Positions 1-7,268 of a stretch of 7,672 nt of DNA are shown piece after piece. The stretch is taken from NCBI GenBank assembly GCA_020431945.1, contig JAGQHH010000658.1, positions 1-7,672 of the forward strand, given 5' to 3'. The notes beneath the pieces were generated by a model. It saw only the letters and a program-made list of their open reading frames with translations, ran no database searches and was not told the origin of the DNA. The stretch comes from Cyanobacteria bacterium HKST-UBA02 (GTDB lineage: Bacteria; Cyanobacteriota; Vampirovibrionia; Obscuribacterales; Obscuribacteraceae). Numbering within the stretch: the first letter of the stretch is position 1; each line of letters starts with the position of its first letter. The position numbers and the translations under genes were made by a program.

Positions 1-1
1 C

Positions 2-637
2 AGGCATAGACTCTTCGAGCATCTGCGCAGCAAGCCGCTCTCACCGGAGCAGCTGGTACGCCTGCTGGTCAATTATGGAGCTCATGCTTCTCTCTTGCGC
101 CGTCTGCTCCTCAGGGCGGCTGCGGCCATGCCCGAGAAAGCCGTGGGCTTCGTCCTGGAGAATGTTCGCAACGAGTATGGGAACGGTGAGTGGAGCCGCA
201 GTCACGGGCTTCAGGTAATCGATCTCATCGCAATTCTCAGAGAGCGCTTCGCGATTCCAGAGAGCCGCTGCTCTGGTATCGAAAATGGTGTCAGGCTCTA
301 TATGCGCTCCGTGGTCGCCTGTTATATTCCTGATTCTCCATCCGGCCTCTACCGCCCGGCTATCACTGCCGGGGCAATCACCGCCACGGAGATCATGGCA
401 CTCGAGGAGTTCGCTGCCATGCAGAAGGCTTTTGCCCGATTCGGGCTCGACGAACATGTCTGGTTCGACCATGTGGTGGTGGAAGCGGAGCACAGAGATG
501 AGTCTCTGGCCCTGGTTCAGTATTTCCTACCGGAGCACCAGACCTCGGTGGAGCACGGGCTTGCCGGAGTGCTCGAGGCAAACGTCAATCTCTATGACGG
601 TCTCCTGGCGTCCATCGAGAACGAGGGCTCTTGCTAG
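2..637 (+). CDS. Heme-oxygenase-like fold protein, probable iron-containing redox enzyme (5' partial)
   Basis: The reading frame is open from the window edge to TAG at 635-637 (211 visible residues), so the true start lies upstream; a TTG at 95 is internal. The visible part begins with a family-like segment, HRLFEHLRSKPLSPEQL, as in TenA/PqqC/CADD-type heme-oxygenase-like proteins. Visible candidate metal ligands, counted from base 2, are E58 and H68 on one helix, E130 on a second, and H157-x3-E161-x2-H164 on a third. This resembles the six-ligand pattern of HO-like diiron oxidases (usually HxxxDxxH, here with E for D). Family members oxidise or cleave small molecules or amino acids (for example CADD in p-aminobenzoate synthesis), but the substrate here cannot be read. 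There is no signal peptide or membrane segment in the visible part, so it is probably cytosolic. It overlaps the next gene by one base, suggesting translational coupling with the glycosyltransferase. A TenA-like or metal-free member is possible. Confidence 0.7.
   Translation, partial: RHRLFEHLRSKPLSPEQLVRLLVNYGAHASLLRRLLLRAAAAMPEKAVGFVLENVRNEYGNGEWSRSHGLQVIDLIAILRERFAIPESRCSGIENGVRLYMRSVVACYIPDSPSGLYRPAITAGAITATEIMALEEFAAMQKAFARFGLDEHVWFDHVVVEAEHRDESLALVQYFLPEHQTSVEHGLAGVLEANVNLYDGLLASIENEGSC
623..627 (+). promoter_or_regulatory. Ribosome binding site deciding the GT4 start
   Basis: GAGGG lies 9 bases before GTG at 637, but only 3 bases before the alternative TTG at 631. Spacing therefore favours GTG at 637, whose first base is the last base of the upstream TAG stop (TAGTG), a typical coupled-translation arrangement. 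Confidence 0.5.
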
Positions 638-1797
638 TGTCTGCTGCCAGCGACCTTTCAGGCCGCCATATCGCCATGCTGGTGAGGTGGTTTTCCGATG
701 GCGGTGGGCTCGAGCGCTATTGTCACAAGCTCGTGGAGAGACTGCTGGCTCTCGGGCTCCGGATAACCGTAGTCTGCGAGGAGAACAAGTCTACTCTCGA
801 GCACGAGAATCTCAAGGTCATCGCCTATGGTGCGAGTCCGGAGCGTCTCTCCAAGGGCGAGACCTATCGGTATGCATTCCGGAAGACCAGGGAAGTCCTG
901 GAAGGACCGGACATCGGGAAGATCGATATGATTCACAGCCAGCACCTGGCCACTCCCAGGTTCGACGTGGTCACTTTCCACAATCACACGGTCATGCGTC
1001 TGACGAGAAAAGGCAAGCTCCCGGAGCGTCTGATCAATTCCATGAAAGTCTCGTTCACCGATCGCTATCAGACCAAGCATGGCTTCGATCGAATGCTCTG
1101 CCGGGATGCGAAGGTTCGTGTTTTCGTCTCCGGGACGATCAAAGAGGACTATTATCAGGAGTTCGGTCTCGATGAAGAGGACCCATTCGTCGTCGCCATG
1201 CCCGGGGTGGATTGCTCAGTCGATAAAAGCGCCGAGGGTCCGGTGGAGTTCGAGCGTATCGATCCTTTCTCATTTCTCTTCGTCGGCAAAGGCTTTCGCA
1301 TGAAAGGGCTGGATGTGGTGTTTTCAGCCTGCCGTATCCTCAAGAAGCAGGGATTGCCTTTTCGTCTCGATGTGGCGGGTCTCGACGCCAAGCCCATCGA
1401 TCGGATGCGTATGAAAGCCCTCTCTATCGAGGATCGGGTTCAATATCTTGGCTACAGGACCGATATGAAAGAGGTCTTTGCGCGCTCCTGCGCCATTCTC
1501 ACCGTGTCCCGACTGGACTCCTTCGGGATGGCGCCTCTGGAGGCAATGCTTCAAGGAGTGGTTCCGATCGTTTCTCGCAATTGCGGAGTGTCTGAGATTA
1601 TCCGGCATGAAGAGAACGGTCTTATCCTTGAAGACCATCTGGATGCAAAGAGTCTGGCGGTGCTCATGCGTCGTCTCATCCTGGAGCCCGATGTGCTCCA
1701 TCAGCTTTCGGGCAACGCCAGGCAGGCGGCTCTCGAGATGACCTGGGAGAAAACCGCCGAGGCGACCCTGGACGCCTACCGCATGGCACTTCAGTAA
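637..1797 (+). CDS. Glycosyltransferase family 4 (GT-B fold), WaaG-like
   Basis: Predicted to transfer a sugar from a nucleotide-sugar donor to an envelope glycan or lipid acceptor at the cytoplasmic face. Numbering from the GTG start (386 aa), the N-terminal acceptor domain carries a glycine-rich loop, GGGLERY at about 22-28. The C-terminal donor domain has FLFVGKGFRMKGLDVV at about 213-228, with the usual basic residues of the donor site. It also has SFGMAPLEAM at about 295-304, which is the GT4 E-x7-E motif with Asp (about 294) replacing the first Glu. The segments IHSQHLATPRFDVVTFHNH and VFVSGTIKEDYYQ recall WaaG-type LPS core glucosyltransferases, but this is by eye and the acceptor and donor are unknown. 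Length is normal for GT4. There is no membrane span, so it is probably soluble or peripheral. The start is GTG at 637 rather than TTG at 631 on ribosome-site spacing. It is coupled to the upstream HO-like gene. Confidence 0.87.
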   Translation: MSAASDLSGRHIAMLVRWFSDGGGLERYCHKLVERLLALGLRITVVCEENKSTLEHENLKVIAYGASPERLSKGETYRYAFRKTREVLEGPDIGKIDMIHSQHLATPRFDVVTFHNHTVMRLTRKGKLPERLINSMKVSFTDRYQTKHGFDRMLCRDAKVRVFVSGTIKEDYYQEFGLDEEDPFVVAMPGVDCSVDKSAEGPVEFERIDPFSFLFVGKGFRMKGLDVVFSACRILKKQGLPFRLDVAGLDAKPIDRMRMKALSIEDRVQYLGYRTDMKEVFARSCAILTVSRLDSFGMAPLEAMLQGVVPIVSRNCGVSEIIRHEENGLILEDHLDAKSLAVLMRRLILEPDVLHQLSGNARQAALEMTWEKTAEATLDAYRMALQ

Positions 1798-1828
1798 TCC
1801 ACTTTAGAAATGATAGGATCGCCAAGAC

Positions 1829-1834
1829 AGGAGG
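1829..1834 (+). promoter_or_regulatory. Strong Shine-Dalgarno deciding the SSP411-type start
   Basis: AGGAGG ends 5 bases before GTG at 1840. The in-frame ATG at 1810 has no purine-rich site ahead of it. The site therefore favours a GTG start, which also matches the short leader usually seen before the conserved NRL..ETS.YLLQHA block of this family. Confidence 0.6.
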
Positions 1835-1839
1835 GCAAG

Positions 1840-3939
1840 GTGGCAGGTTCCGGCTCCGAGACTAAAGAATCCAACCGGCTCATCCACGAGACCAGTACTT
1901 ATCTTCTTCAGCATGCATACAATCCGGTGGACTGGTATCCCTGGGGTGAAGAGGCGCTCGAGAAGGCAAAGGCGGAGAACAAGCCGATCCTGCTTTCGAT
2001 CGGCTACGCTGCCTGTCACTGGTGCCACGTCATGGAGCACGAGTCTTTCGAGGACGAGAGCACTGCTTCTATGATGAACGAGCTCTTCGTCAATATCAAA
2101 GTCGATCGAGAAGAGCGCACGGATCTTGACGAGATCTATATGAAAGCCGTCCAGCTCATGACCGGGCACGGGGGCTGGCCCATGACGGTCTTTCTCACTC
2201 CCTCCCTGGAGCCATTTTTCGCCGGCACTTATTTCCCTCCTCAAGATCGGCACGGAATGCCATCTTTCAAGAGGGTTATTTCGGGGGTCGCCCGGGCATG
2301 GCAGGAAAAGCCGGAAGAGGTCCTGGGAAGCGCCTCCGAGATAACCGAGCATCTGCGGGCTTTCGAGGAGCTCGGTCTCGAGGCCGGTGATGGTAGCGGT
2401 GTCGAATACGATACTATCGAGCAAAGCCTCGCCCGCCTCGTGAAAATTTTCGATCCTACCTGGGGTGGATTCGGCGGCGCTCCCAAATTTCCGCATTCGT
2501 TCTGTATAGACCTCGCCCTGAGAAGCAGCCTTCCGGACAGACCTTATGCCGAGGGCACCAGAAGACAATTGCGCGAGATCGTCACCACTACCCTGGACAA
2601 GATGGCCGAGGGCGGCATCCAGGACCACCTGGGAGGCGGCTTCGCCCGCTATTCTGTAGACCGGCAGTGGCTGGTGCCTCATTTCGAGAAGATGCTCTAT
2701 GACAATGCTCTTCTCTGCCAGATCTATCTGAGAGCCAGCCGCGTGGTCGACAGGCCCTACTGGCGGCTCGTGGCGGCGGACATCATCGACTTCGCCGAGC
2801 GCGAGCTGATTACCGGAGAGGGGGCTTTCTATTCGAGCCTGGACGCCGACAGCGAAGGGGAAGAGGGCAAGTTCTATGTCTTCAGCCGCCGGGAGATCAT
2901 CGATCTTCTGGGGGAAGATGATGGTGCCTGGCTTGCGGACATCTATGGCGTGACCGAGATGGGCAATTTCGAGCACGGCAAGAGTGTTCTTCATCTGAAA
3001 GCGCCCCTGAGCGATGCTGAAAGAAGCAGGCTGGAACCGCTTGCCAGAAGGCTTTTCGATGAGCGTGCCGGCCGTATCCGCCCGGGACGCGATGAGAAAG
3101 TCCTGACCAGCTGGAACAGTCTCATGATCTCGGCTCTTGTGGAAGCCTATCTGGTCTTGAGAGAGGACCGCTATCTCGAGGCAGGCAAGCGGACAGCACA
3201 TTTCATTCTCGATAATCTGATGGAGGACGGTCGGCTCCTGCGCACCTGGGGACGCGGCAAAGCCAGATTGAACGCCTATCTGGATGACTATGCATATCTC
3301 ATCGAAGCCCTACTCGATCTCGCCTCCGTCGACGGCGACCCGCTCTGGTACGAAAAGTCCCGGTATTTGCTGGACTATATGCTCGAGCATTTCCCGGATC
3401 GTGAAAATGGCGGATTCTTTTATACCGCCGACGATCATGAAGAGCTGGTGGTCAGACCCCGCAGTCATTTCGACGGCTCGGTGCCTTCCGGAAGCTCGGT
3501 GGCCGCCAGGTGTCTGCTTCGGATGGCACGGCTGGAAGGCAAGGAAAGCTATCTCGAGATGACTGCCTCGATTCTCTCCCTCTATGCCCCGGTGGCGCGC
3601 CGGAGCCCCGATCAATTCGCCAATATGCTCTGCGTTCTCGACTCTTATCTAAAGCGTCCCCGGGAGATCGCTCTGGTTTATGACAGTCGAGAGAAGGGCT
3701 CCCAGAGGCATGAGGACTTCCTTTTCGCTCTACACAGCTCTTACCGGCCTGATGATGTGGTTCTTCTTTTCGATTGCGCTTCCCCGCAGCCGCATGCTTC
3801 GCCCCTGCTTGCAGGAAAGGTTGCATCCGGGGGGAAGCCGACTGTTTATATCTGCCGTGATTTCACCTGCGCCGAGCCGATTGATGATATCGACCGGCTC
3901 ATCGAGGTAGTTTCTGAGAACGAGGTGTCAAATGACTGA
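1840..3939 (+). CDS. SSP411/YyaL family thioredoxin-domain protein (DUF255, COG1331)
   Basis: This large protein has an N-terminal thioredoxin-like fold joined to an alpha/alpha-barrel similar to six-hairpin glycosidases and epimerases. Bacterial members have no settled biochemical role; the mammalian relative is SPATA20. From the GTG start (699 aa, normal length) the family blocks appear in order: [20 protein letters not shown] near 12-31, the redox-type Cys59-His-Trp-Cys62, GGWP at 111-114 followed by FAGTYFPP, and [12 protein letters not shown] then [12 protein letters not shown] in 261-290. They continue with DEKVLTSWN at about 418-426, [15 protein letters not shown] near 480-494, PSGSSVAA near 549-556, and Cys672-x4-Cys677 near the C-terminus. 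The family usually shows more cysteines at that end. There is no signal peptide, so it is probably cytosolic. The gap to the glycosyltransferase is 42 bases with no terminator visible, and the 3' end overlaps the next gene by 8 bases, so it is probably in one operon. An ATG start at 1810 would add ten residues. Confidence 0.93.
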   Translation: MAGSGSETKESNRLIHETSTYLLQHAYNPVDWYPWGEEALEKAKAENKPILLSIGYAACHWCHVMEHESFEDESTASMMNELFVNIKVDREERTDLDEIYMKAVQLMTGHGGWPMTVFLTPSLEPFFAGTYFPPQDRHGMPSFKRVISGVARAWQEKPEEVLGSASEITEHLRAFEELGLEAGDGSGVEYDTIEQSLARLVKIFDPTWGGFGGAPKFPHSFCIDLALRSSLPDRPYAEGTRRQLREIVTTTLDKMAEGGIQDHLGGGFARYSVDRQWLVPHFEKMLYDNALLCQIYLRASRVVDRPYWRLVAADIIDFAERELITGEGAFYSSLDADSEGEEGKFYVFSRREIIDLLGEDDGAWLADIYGVTEMGNFEHGKSVLHLKAPLSDAERSRLEPLARRLFDERAGRIRPGRDEKVLTSWNSLMISALVEAYLVLREDRYLEAGKRTAHFILDNLMEDGRLLRTWGRGKARLNAYLDDYAYLIEALLDLASVDGDPLWYEKSRYLLDYMLEHFPDRENGGFFYTADDHEELVVRPRSHFDGSVPSGSSVAARCLLRMARLEGKESYLEMTASILSLYAPVARRSPDQFANMLCVLDSYLKRPREIALVYDSREKGSQRHEDFLFALHSSYRPDDVVLLFDCASPQPHASPLLAGKVASGGKPTVYICRDFTCAEPIDDIDRLIEVVSENEVSND

Positions 3940-4243
3940 GTCATCCAAAGACGAGTTGATTGCTGTCCTGAAGAAGAAACCGGCCGAGAGGCTCTTTACC
4001 TCTTGCATCCTGACCCTGGTGGGGCTCTCCATCGTCACTGCGGTGATGGGAATGGATGCCATATCGGCTGAAAAGTTCGACAAGCTTGCCAACTACTCGG
4101 CGGCGGCCATCGGCATGATCGCCATCGGTCTGGGAATCACCTGGTTCCAGGTGCGTCGCATCAATAAGAGGCTCGAGGCGGTGGCGGAGCTGCTTTCTTC
4201 AGAGAAAGAAACTGCGCAAGAAACTGGGAAAGACAAGAGCTAG
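3932..4243 (+). CDS. Small two-helix membrane protein, function unknown
   Basis: A 103-aa protein of no family I recognise. A charged N-terminus (about 1-20, with KKKPAER) precedes a hydrophobic helix at about 21-42. A short polar link ([13 protein letters not shown]) leads to a second hydrophobic helix at about 54-74, then RRINKR and a hydrophilic, probably helical tail rich in Glu and Lys. Positive residues on both outer sides predict a hairpin with both ends in the cytoplasm. The ATG lies inside the end of the SSP411-type gene (ATGACTGA, 8-base overlap), with GAGG 6 bases upstream, so translation is probably coupled and the gene real. It is the last gene of the plus-strand cluster. Its TAG stop shares a CTAG palindrome with the stop of the convergent gene. 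A membrane anchor or accessory role is conceivable but nothing in the sequence proves one. Confidence 0.72.
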   Translation: MTESSKDELIAVLKKKPAERLFTSCILTLVGLSIVTAVMGMDAISAEKFDKLANYSAAAIGMIAIGLGITWFQVRRINKRLEAVAELLSSEKETAQETGKDKS

Positions 4244-4254
4244 TCTTTCTTTTT
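4228..4254 (+). terminator. Candidate intrinsic terminator at the end of the plus-strand cluster
   Basis: GAAAGAC (4228-4234) and GTCTTTC (4243-4249) form a perfect 7-bp stem with an 8-base loop, followed at once by TTTTT (4250-4254) and a pyrimidine-rich run. The geometry suits a rightward terminator, but the stem has only three G-C pairs and so is weak. The minus strand lacks a T-tract after the stem, so it should not act leftward. The hairpin overlaps both stop codons and the C-terminal codons of the two convergent genes. Confidence 0.4.
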
Positions 4255-6480
4255 CTTCTTCTCGACCTTGCTGTCTATATCAGGACCCTTGAGATCGAGA
4301 TTCTCTTTGTCTTCTTCGCTCATGAACAAAGGCTTGTCCCTGATATCGCGCTTGAGAGTGAGCACCATCTTTTTCTGGATATCGGGGTCGACGGCTTTCG
4401 CCCAGCGCAGAAAAGTGGCAGCATCCTTTTCGTTGCCCAGTTTCTTCTGAGCGCCATAGAGAAGGTAATAGCATTCGGCGGTAGGTCTTTCGCTCGAGAG
4501 GAAGAGACTAATATGAGCCATGGATTCGTTCACCCTGCCTGTCTCGAGAGCGGCATAGGCTTGAAGCAGGATTATTTCGGGGATGGTGCCGAAGACACGA
4601 CGAGCCTGGTTCGCCATGCCATAAGCAAGATCCTGATATTTCTCGGCTCCGCAGCCGAGAGCAGCGCGAGTCATGGGCACGATCACGTCTGGTAGCTGAA
4701 GACCGCGCTGTCTCGAAATGACATAGGCTTTCTGCAATTCGACGAAGGCAGCATTGGGATTGTTCAGACCGAGATAAGCCTTGCCCAGGGTAATCAGGAT
4801 AAGGGTATTGTTCGGTTGCACTTCCAGGGCTTTGCGCGCCTCGCGGACGGCGGTCTTGTAGTCTCCGGTCTTGACGCTGGCATCTGCCAGACCGGCTCGC
4901 ATCCTCCAGATCAGCTCCGGGCTCAGGTGTTGTTTCTGAGCCAGAGCCAGACCGGTCTTGCAGTATTCCTTTTCCTTCTTGGCGTCTATGTTGCCATAGT
5001 GAGTACCGAGAATGACGCTGAGGACTGCTTTATAAGGATTGCCGGCATACTCTTTCTCGGCCATCCTGGCTCCTTCCGGAAACTTGCCTCCGAAAGCCAG
5101 GGCCCAGGCATTCATGGCACGGCTGCGGGCACTCTGCGGATTGAGATCGAGAGCTTCTTTCCAGATGCTTATGCCGTCGCGCCACTGCCAGTTGCGCCAG
5201 TTCGAGATACCGGTGAGACCGCCCAGAAAAAGCACCGAGAGCAAGACCGCCAGCATGGTTCTGGTGGTCGAAAGAGAAGCGAGAAGAAAGCCCGGAAAAA
5301 TCGAGAGGGCGCATAGACTCAGATAGATGCGCCGGTCCGATACCAGCTCCGGTTGCACGATAAATATGAAGGGGAGCACCGAGAGGACAAAGAGAACGCA
5401 GGCGAAAGAAAGCACGATAGAGTTTCTCAGCCGGTAGGCCAGATACGCTATTCCCAGGGTGCAGGCGACACCCAGGATGGCCAGGGGATCGGAGAAACCG
5501 TTTGCCGGACTGATGGGCGGATCAAGAGAAAGTCCCAGGGGCAAGAGAAAGCAACGAAGGTAATAAGCCACCAGGAATTTGAACTGGGTGGCTATATAAG
5601 GAAGCCTGTCCAGGGACTCCAGACCGAAGCCGTTGCCGACCGGGGCGATATAGCGCAGAAGCAAGACGCATGGTATCAATACTGCCACCAGGAGCTGGGC
5701 GAAGAACTCGAAGGGGCGATCCATGATCCATGCCTTATAGCTCTCCTGGGAAGGCTTGAGAATCACTGCCAGCAAGATGAAAGCAAGCGGTGCCGTGATC
5801 GCCTGGTCGCCGCTCCAGACAGCCAGAACGAGGCTGAGATAGCAGAAAAGATAAGCAGTCACCGCCAGCTTGATGTCTCTTGTGGTGAAGCCTGTCATAA
5901 AGAGATGAAGGCTGCCCAGATAAAACATGGTGACAAGTAATGCCGCGCGCGCCGAAATATAGCTGACCGCCTCGCAAGCCAGGGGATGGCAGGCGAAAAT
6001 TCCGGCGCCGGCGGCAGCAAGCACGTAAGGGTTGAGCTTCAGCCGCCCGTCTGCTTCCTGATACTTGCCCAGGCGCAGGATCAGATAATAGAGGAGCAGA
6101 GCGTTGACCACATGGGCGCCCAGGTTGACGGCGTGATAGACCGCTGCTGATTTGAGGGAGCCGGTTTGAACGTCGATGAGATAGCTGGCCTGGACCAGGG
6201 GCTGGCTCAGGGGACTTGTGAGGCACTGGAGAAGCAGGTCGTTCCACAATTGTTTGTGGTCTCGGAGATTGTTGATCGGATCGATATTGCTGACGTCCAG
6301 ATAGGCGAAGCCGCTCCAGAGGCTTATGGTGTGGGCGGCAAAAGCCAGGACCAGGACGATGAGAAGACCTGTGGCAAAAGGCTTGAGGGCTATCTGATAA
6401 TCGACTACTGCGAAAGAGCCGGAGTCGTCGACAACGACCGTTGTTTTTCGTTTTTTCTTTGGGCTCCGGGCTTGTTTCAT
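4240..6480 (-). CDS. Multi-pass GT-C-type membrane protein with C-terminal TPR repeats (TMTC-like)
   Basis: A 746-aa integral membrane protein of the bacterial TMTC-like group, presumed to transfer a sugar from a polyprenyl-phosphate donor on the outer face of the membrane. A polybasic N-terminus (KKKRK at 8-12) precedes the first span (about 34-53). Roughly ten more hydrophobic segments follow up to residue 424. Group-typical motifs are YHAVNLGAHVVNALLLYYL (115-133), CHPLACEAVSYISARAALL (164-182), a PYIATQFKFLVAYYLRCFL block (294-312, DUF1736-like) and WRDGISIWKEALDLNP (433-448). Residues about 440-700 are soluble helices with TPR-like pairs, clearest around 530-585. The loop after span 1, where GT-C enzymes usually carry Asp-Asp or a similar acidic pair, reads YLDVSNID (60-67), so one acid is missing or displaced. 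The tail ends in KKKKKD. AAGGAA lies 7 bases before the ATG. The gene follows the 236-aa protein gene after 38 bases, probably in one operon. Activity is inferred from family only. Confidence 0.82.
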   Translation of the reverse strand: MKQARSPKKKRKTTVVVDDSGSFAVVDYQIALKPFATGLLIVLVLAFAAHTISLWSGFAYLDVSNIDPINNLRDHKQLWNDLLLQCLTSPLSQPLVQASYLIDVQTGSLKSAAVYHAVNLGAHVVNALLLYYLILRLGKYQEADGRLKLNPYVLAAAGAGIFACHPLACEAVSYISARAALLVTMFYLGSLHLFMTGFTTRDIKLAVTAYLFCYLSLVLAVWSGDQAITAPLAFILLAVILKPSQESYKAWIMDRPFEFFAQLLVAVLIPCVLLLRYIAPVGNGFGLESLDRLPYIATQFKFLVAYYLRCFLLPLGLSLDPPISPANGFSDPLAILGVACTLGIAYLAYRLRNSIVLSFACVLFVLSVLPFIFIVQPELVSDRRIYLSLCALSIFPGFLLASLSTTRTMLAVLLSVLFLGGLTGISNWRNWQWRDGISIWKEALDLNPQSARSRAMNAWALAFGGKFPEGARMAEKEYAGNPYKAVLSVILGTHYGNIDAKKEKEYCKTGLALAQKQHLSPELIWRMRAGLADASVKTGDYKTAVREARKALEVQPNNTLILITLGKAYLGLNNPNAAFVELQKAYVISRQRGLQLPDVIVPMTRAALGCGAEKYQDLAYGMANQARRVFGTIPEIILLQAYAALETGRVNESMAHISLFLSSERPTAECYYLLYGAQKKLGNEKDAATFLRWAKAVDPDIQKKMVLTLKRDIRDKPLFMSEEDKENLDLKGPDIDSKVEKKKKKD

Positions 6481-6518
6481 AGCCTGATTCCTTCATAGAT
6501 AGACTGCTTTCGCTGAGA

Positions 6519-7229
6519 CTACATGCCCGATTTGCTGCCCGACTTATCGGCATTCCGGCTGCTTCGCCATTCTTCGTAAGAAGGCGGCTCACTGCCGATA
6601 CCGTTCTTGAAATAACGCAGGAGAAAGCTGTTATAACTCTCCGGATCGTCGCTCTGGGCTTTTTGCGCCGGCTGTTTCGGCTTTACTTTGGTCTGCACTC
6701 GTTTCTTCGGAGTGCGCTGCCTGTCCCCGGGGTTTCTCGCCGTTTCCTGCCTCGGAGGTAGCCTTCCGGAGAGACGCTCTTTGAGATCGACTATCTTGTC
6801 AAGAACGCTTTTCTCTTCTCGAAAGCCGGCGGAGATTCTTGCCAGATCTACCAGGGACTTTTCCGGGTCCCGGCTCTCGTAGCGCCTTGCCCGCATGAAG
6901 AGACATTCGTCCAGAAGCTGCCTGGCTTCCATGGACACCTCGTCGGAATCATCGTTTCCGAGTCCTCGGGGACCGGCGGAGACTACCATCTCGAGCCTGG
7001 CGATGGTCTCATCCAGGGGACTGGTTCGGGTCTGTGGGCCCGGCGAGATCCCGGTCGCCGCCGTCTTCGAATACTGAGCCGGGGTCCTCGATCTGAGACC
7101 GGTATCATATGCGAGATAGAGCAGTATCAGGAGAATTGCCGAGGCCGCCAGGGCGATAAGGAGCAGGGGCGGAGCCCGATCCGGGCTGCCTGTCCACGCT
7201 TTTCTCTTCTCCTCGACCTGGCTTTGCAT
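6519..7229 (-). CDS. Bitopic membrane protein of unknown family (236 aa)
   Basis: I do not recognise this family. A short basic N-terminus (EEKRKAW) precedes one strongly hydrophobic span at about 21-41, giving a signal-anchor protein with the bulk probably outside the cytoplasm. Residues about 45-70 are a Ser/Thr/Pro/Gly-rich linker. Residues 71-155 look like two or three charged helices (DETIARLEMVV, EARQLLDECLFMRARR, DKIVDLKERL), reminiscent of a degenerate TPR-like helical unit. Residues 157-193 are a Pro/Lys/Arg/Gln-rich disordered stretch. The C-terminus has an aromatic, acidic segment (LLRYFKNGIGSEPPSYEEW, 203-221) that looks more constrained than its surroundings. The ATG at 7229 has no clear ribosome site, and I see no better in-frame start. 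The gene is first of a leftward pair with the GT-C/TPR gene, so a partner or adaptor role for that protein is a guess. Confidence 0.68.
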   Translation of the reverse strand: MQSQVEEKRKAWTGSPDRAPPLLLIALAASAILLILLYLAYDTGLRSRTPAQYSKTAATGISPGPQTRTSPLDETIARLEMVVSAGPRGLGNDDSDEVSMEARQLLDECLFMRARRYESRDPEKSLVDLARISAGFREEKSVLDKIVDLKERLSGRLPPRQETARNPGDRQRTPKKRVQTKVKPKQPAQKAQSDDPESYNSFLLRYFKNGIGSEPPSYEEWRSSRNADKSGSKSGM

Positions 7230-7247
7230 AGTAAATCAAGTCAAGTT

Positions 7248-7268
7248 TAGCATCTGCGAAAGATGCTA
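7248..7268. repeat. Perfect 8-bp inverted repeat in the divergent intergenic region
   Basis: TAGCATCT (7248-7255) and AGATGCTA (7261-7268) are exact reverse complements separated by GCGAA. The repeat fills about half of the 38-base space between two divergent start codons and touches the first base of the ATG at 7268. Neither strand has a T-run after it, so it is not an intrinsic terminator. It is placed like an operator for a dimeric repressor controlling both genes, or a hairpin over a start region. Next to it is a tandem TCAAGTCAAG (7236-7245). Confidence 0.55.

Noticed and set aside
285..1175. Open frame of 296 codons on the plus strand across the HO-like and GT4 genes
   Set aside because: The translation is rich in Arg, Ser and Pro with no family motif. 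It runs across two genes with recognisable domains in other frames, so it is a frame shadow.
1810..1839. ATG at 1810 as the start of the SSP411-type gene
   Set aside because: It has no ribosome site, whereas the in-frame GTG at 1840 follows AGGAGG at good spacing. Kept only as an alternative.
1804..3201. Open frame of 465 codons on the minus strand inside the SSP411-type gene
   Set aside because: It lies wholly antisense to a gene whose conserved family motifs are unmistakable. Its translation shows no domain, and long antisense frames are common opposite GC-rich codon bias.
4193..4208. Inverted repeat CTTTCT / AGAAAG near the end of the 103-aa gene, considered as a leftward terminator for the GT-C gene
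   Set aside because: The 6-bp stem has only two G-C pairs and no T-run follows it on either strand.
5353..5940. Open frame of 195 codons on the plus strand opposite the GT-C gene
   Set aside because: It is a hydrophilic translation with no recognisable domain, antisense to well-supported membrane-spanning coding sequence.
5735..6592. Open frame of 285 codons on the minus strand overlapping the GT-C gene
   Set aside because: It is Arg/Ser/Gly/Pro-rich low-complexity translation, and the GT-C motifs lie in the other frame. It is not a frameshifted continuation, because the real frame is intact.
7239..7244. TTGACT on the minus strand, considered as a -35 box for the 236-aa gene
   Set aside because: A -10 box at normal spacing would fall inside the coding sequence downstream of the ATG at 7229, and no matching hexamer is there.
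7236..7245. Tandem TCAAGTCAAG
   Set aside because: Two copies of a 5-mer are too short to distinguish from chance. Noted only as part of the divergent region.
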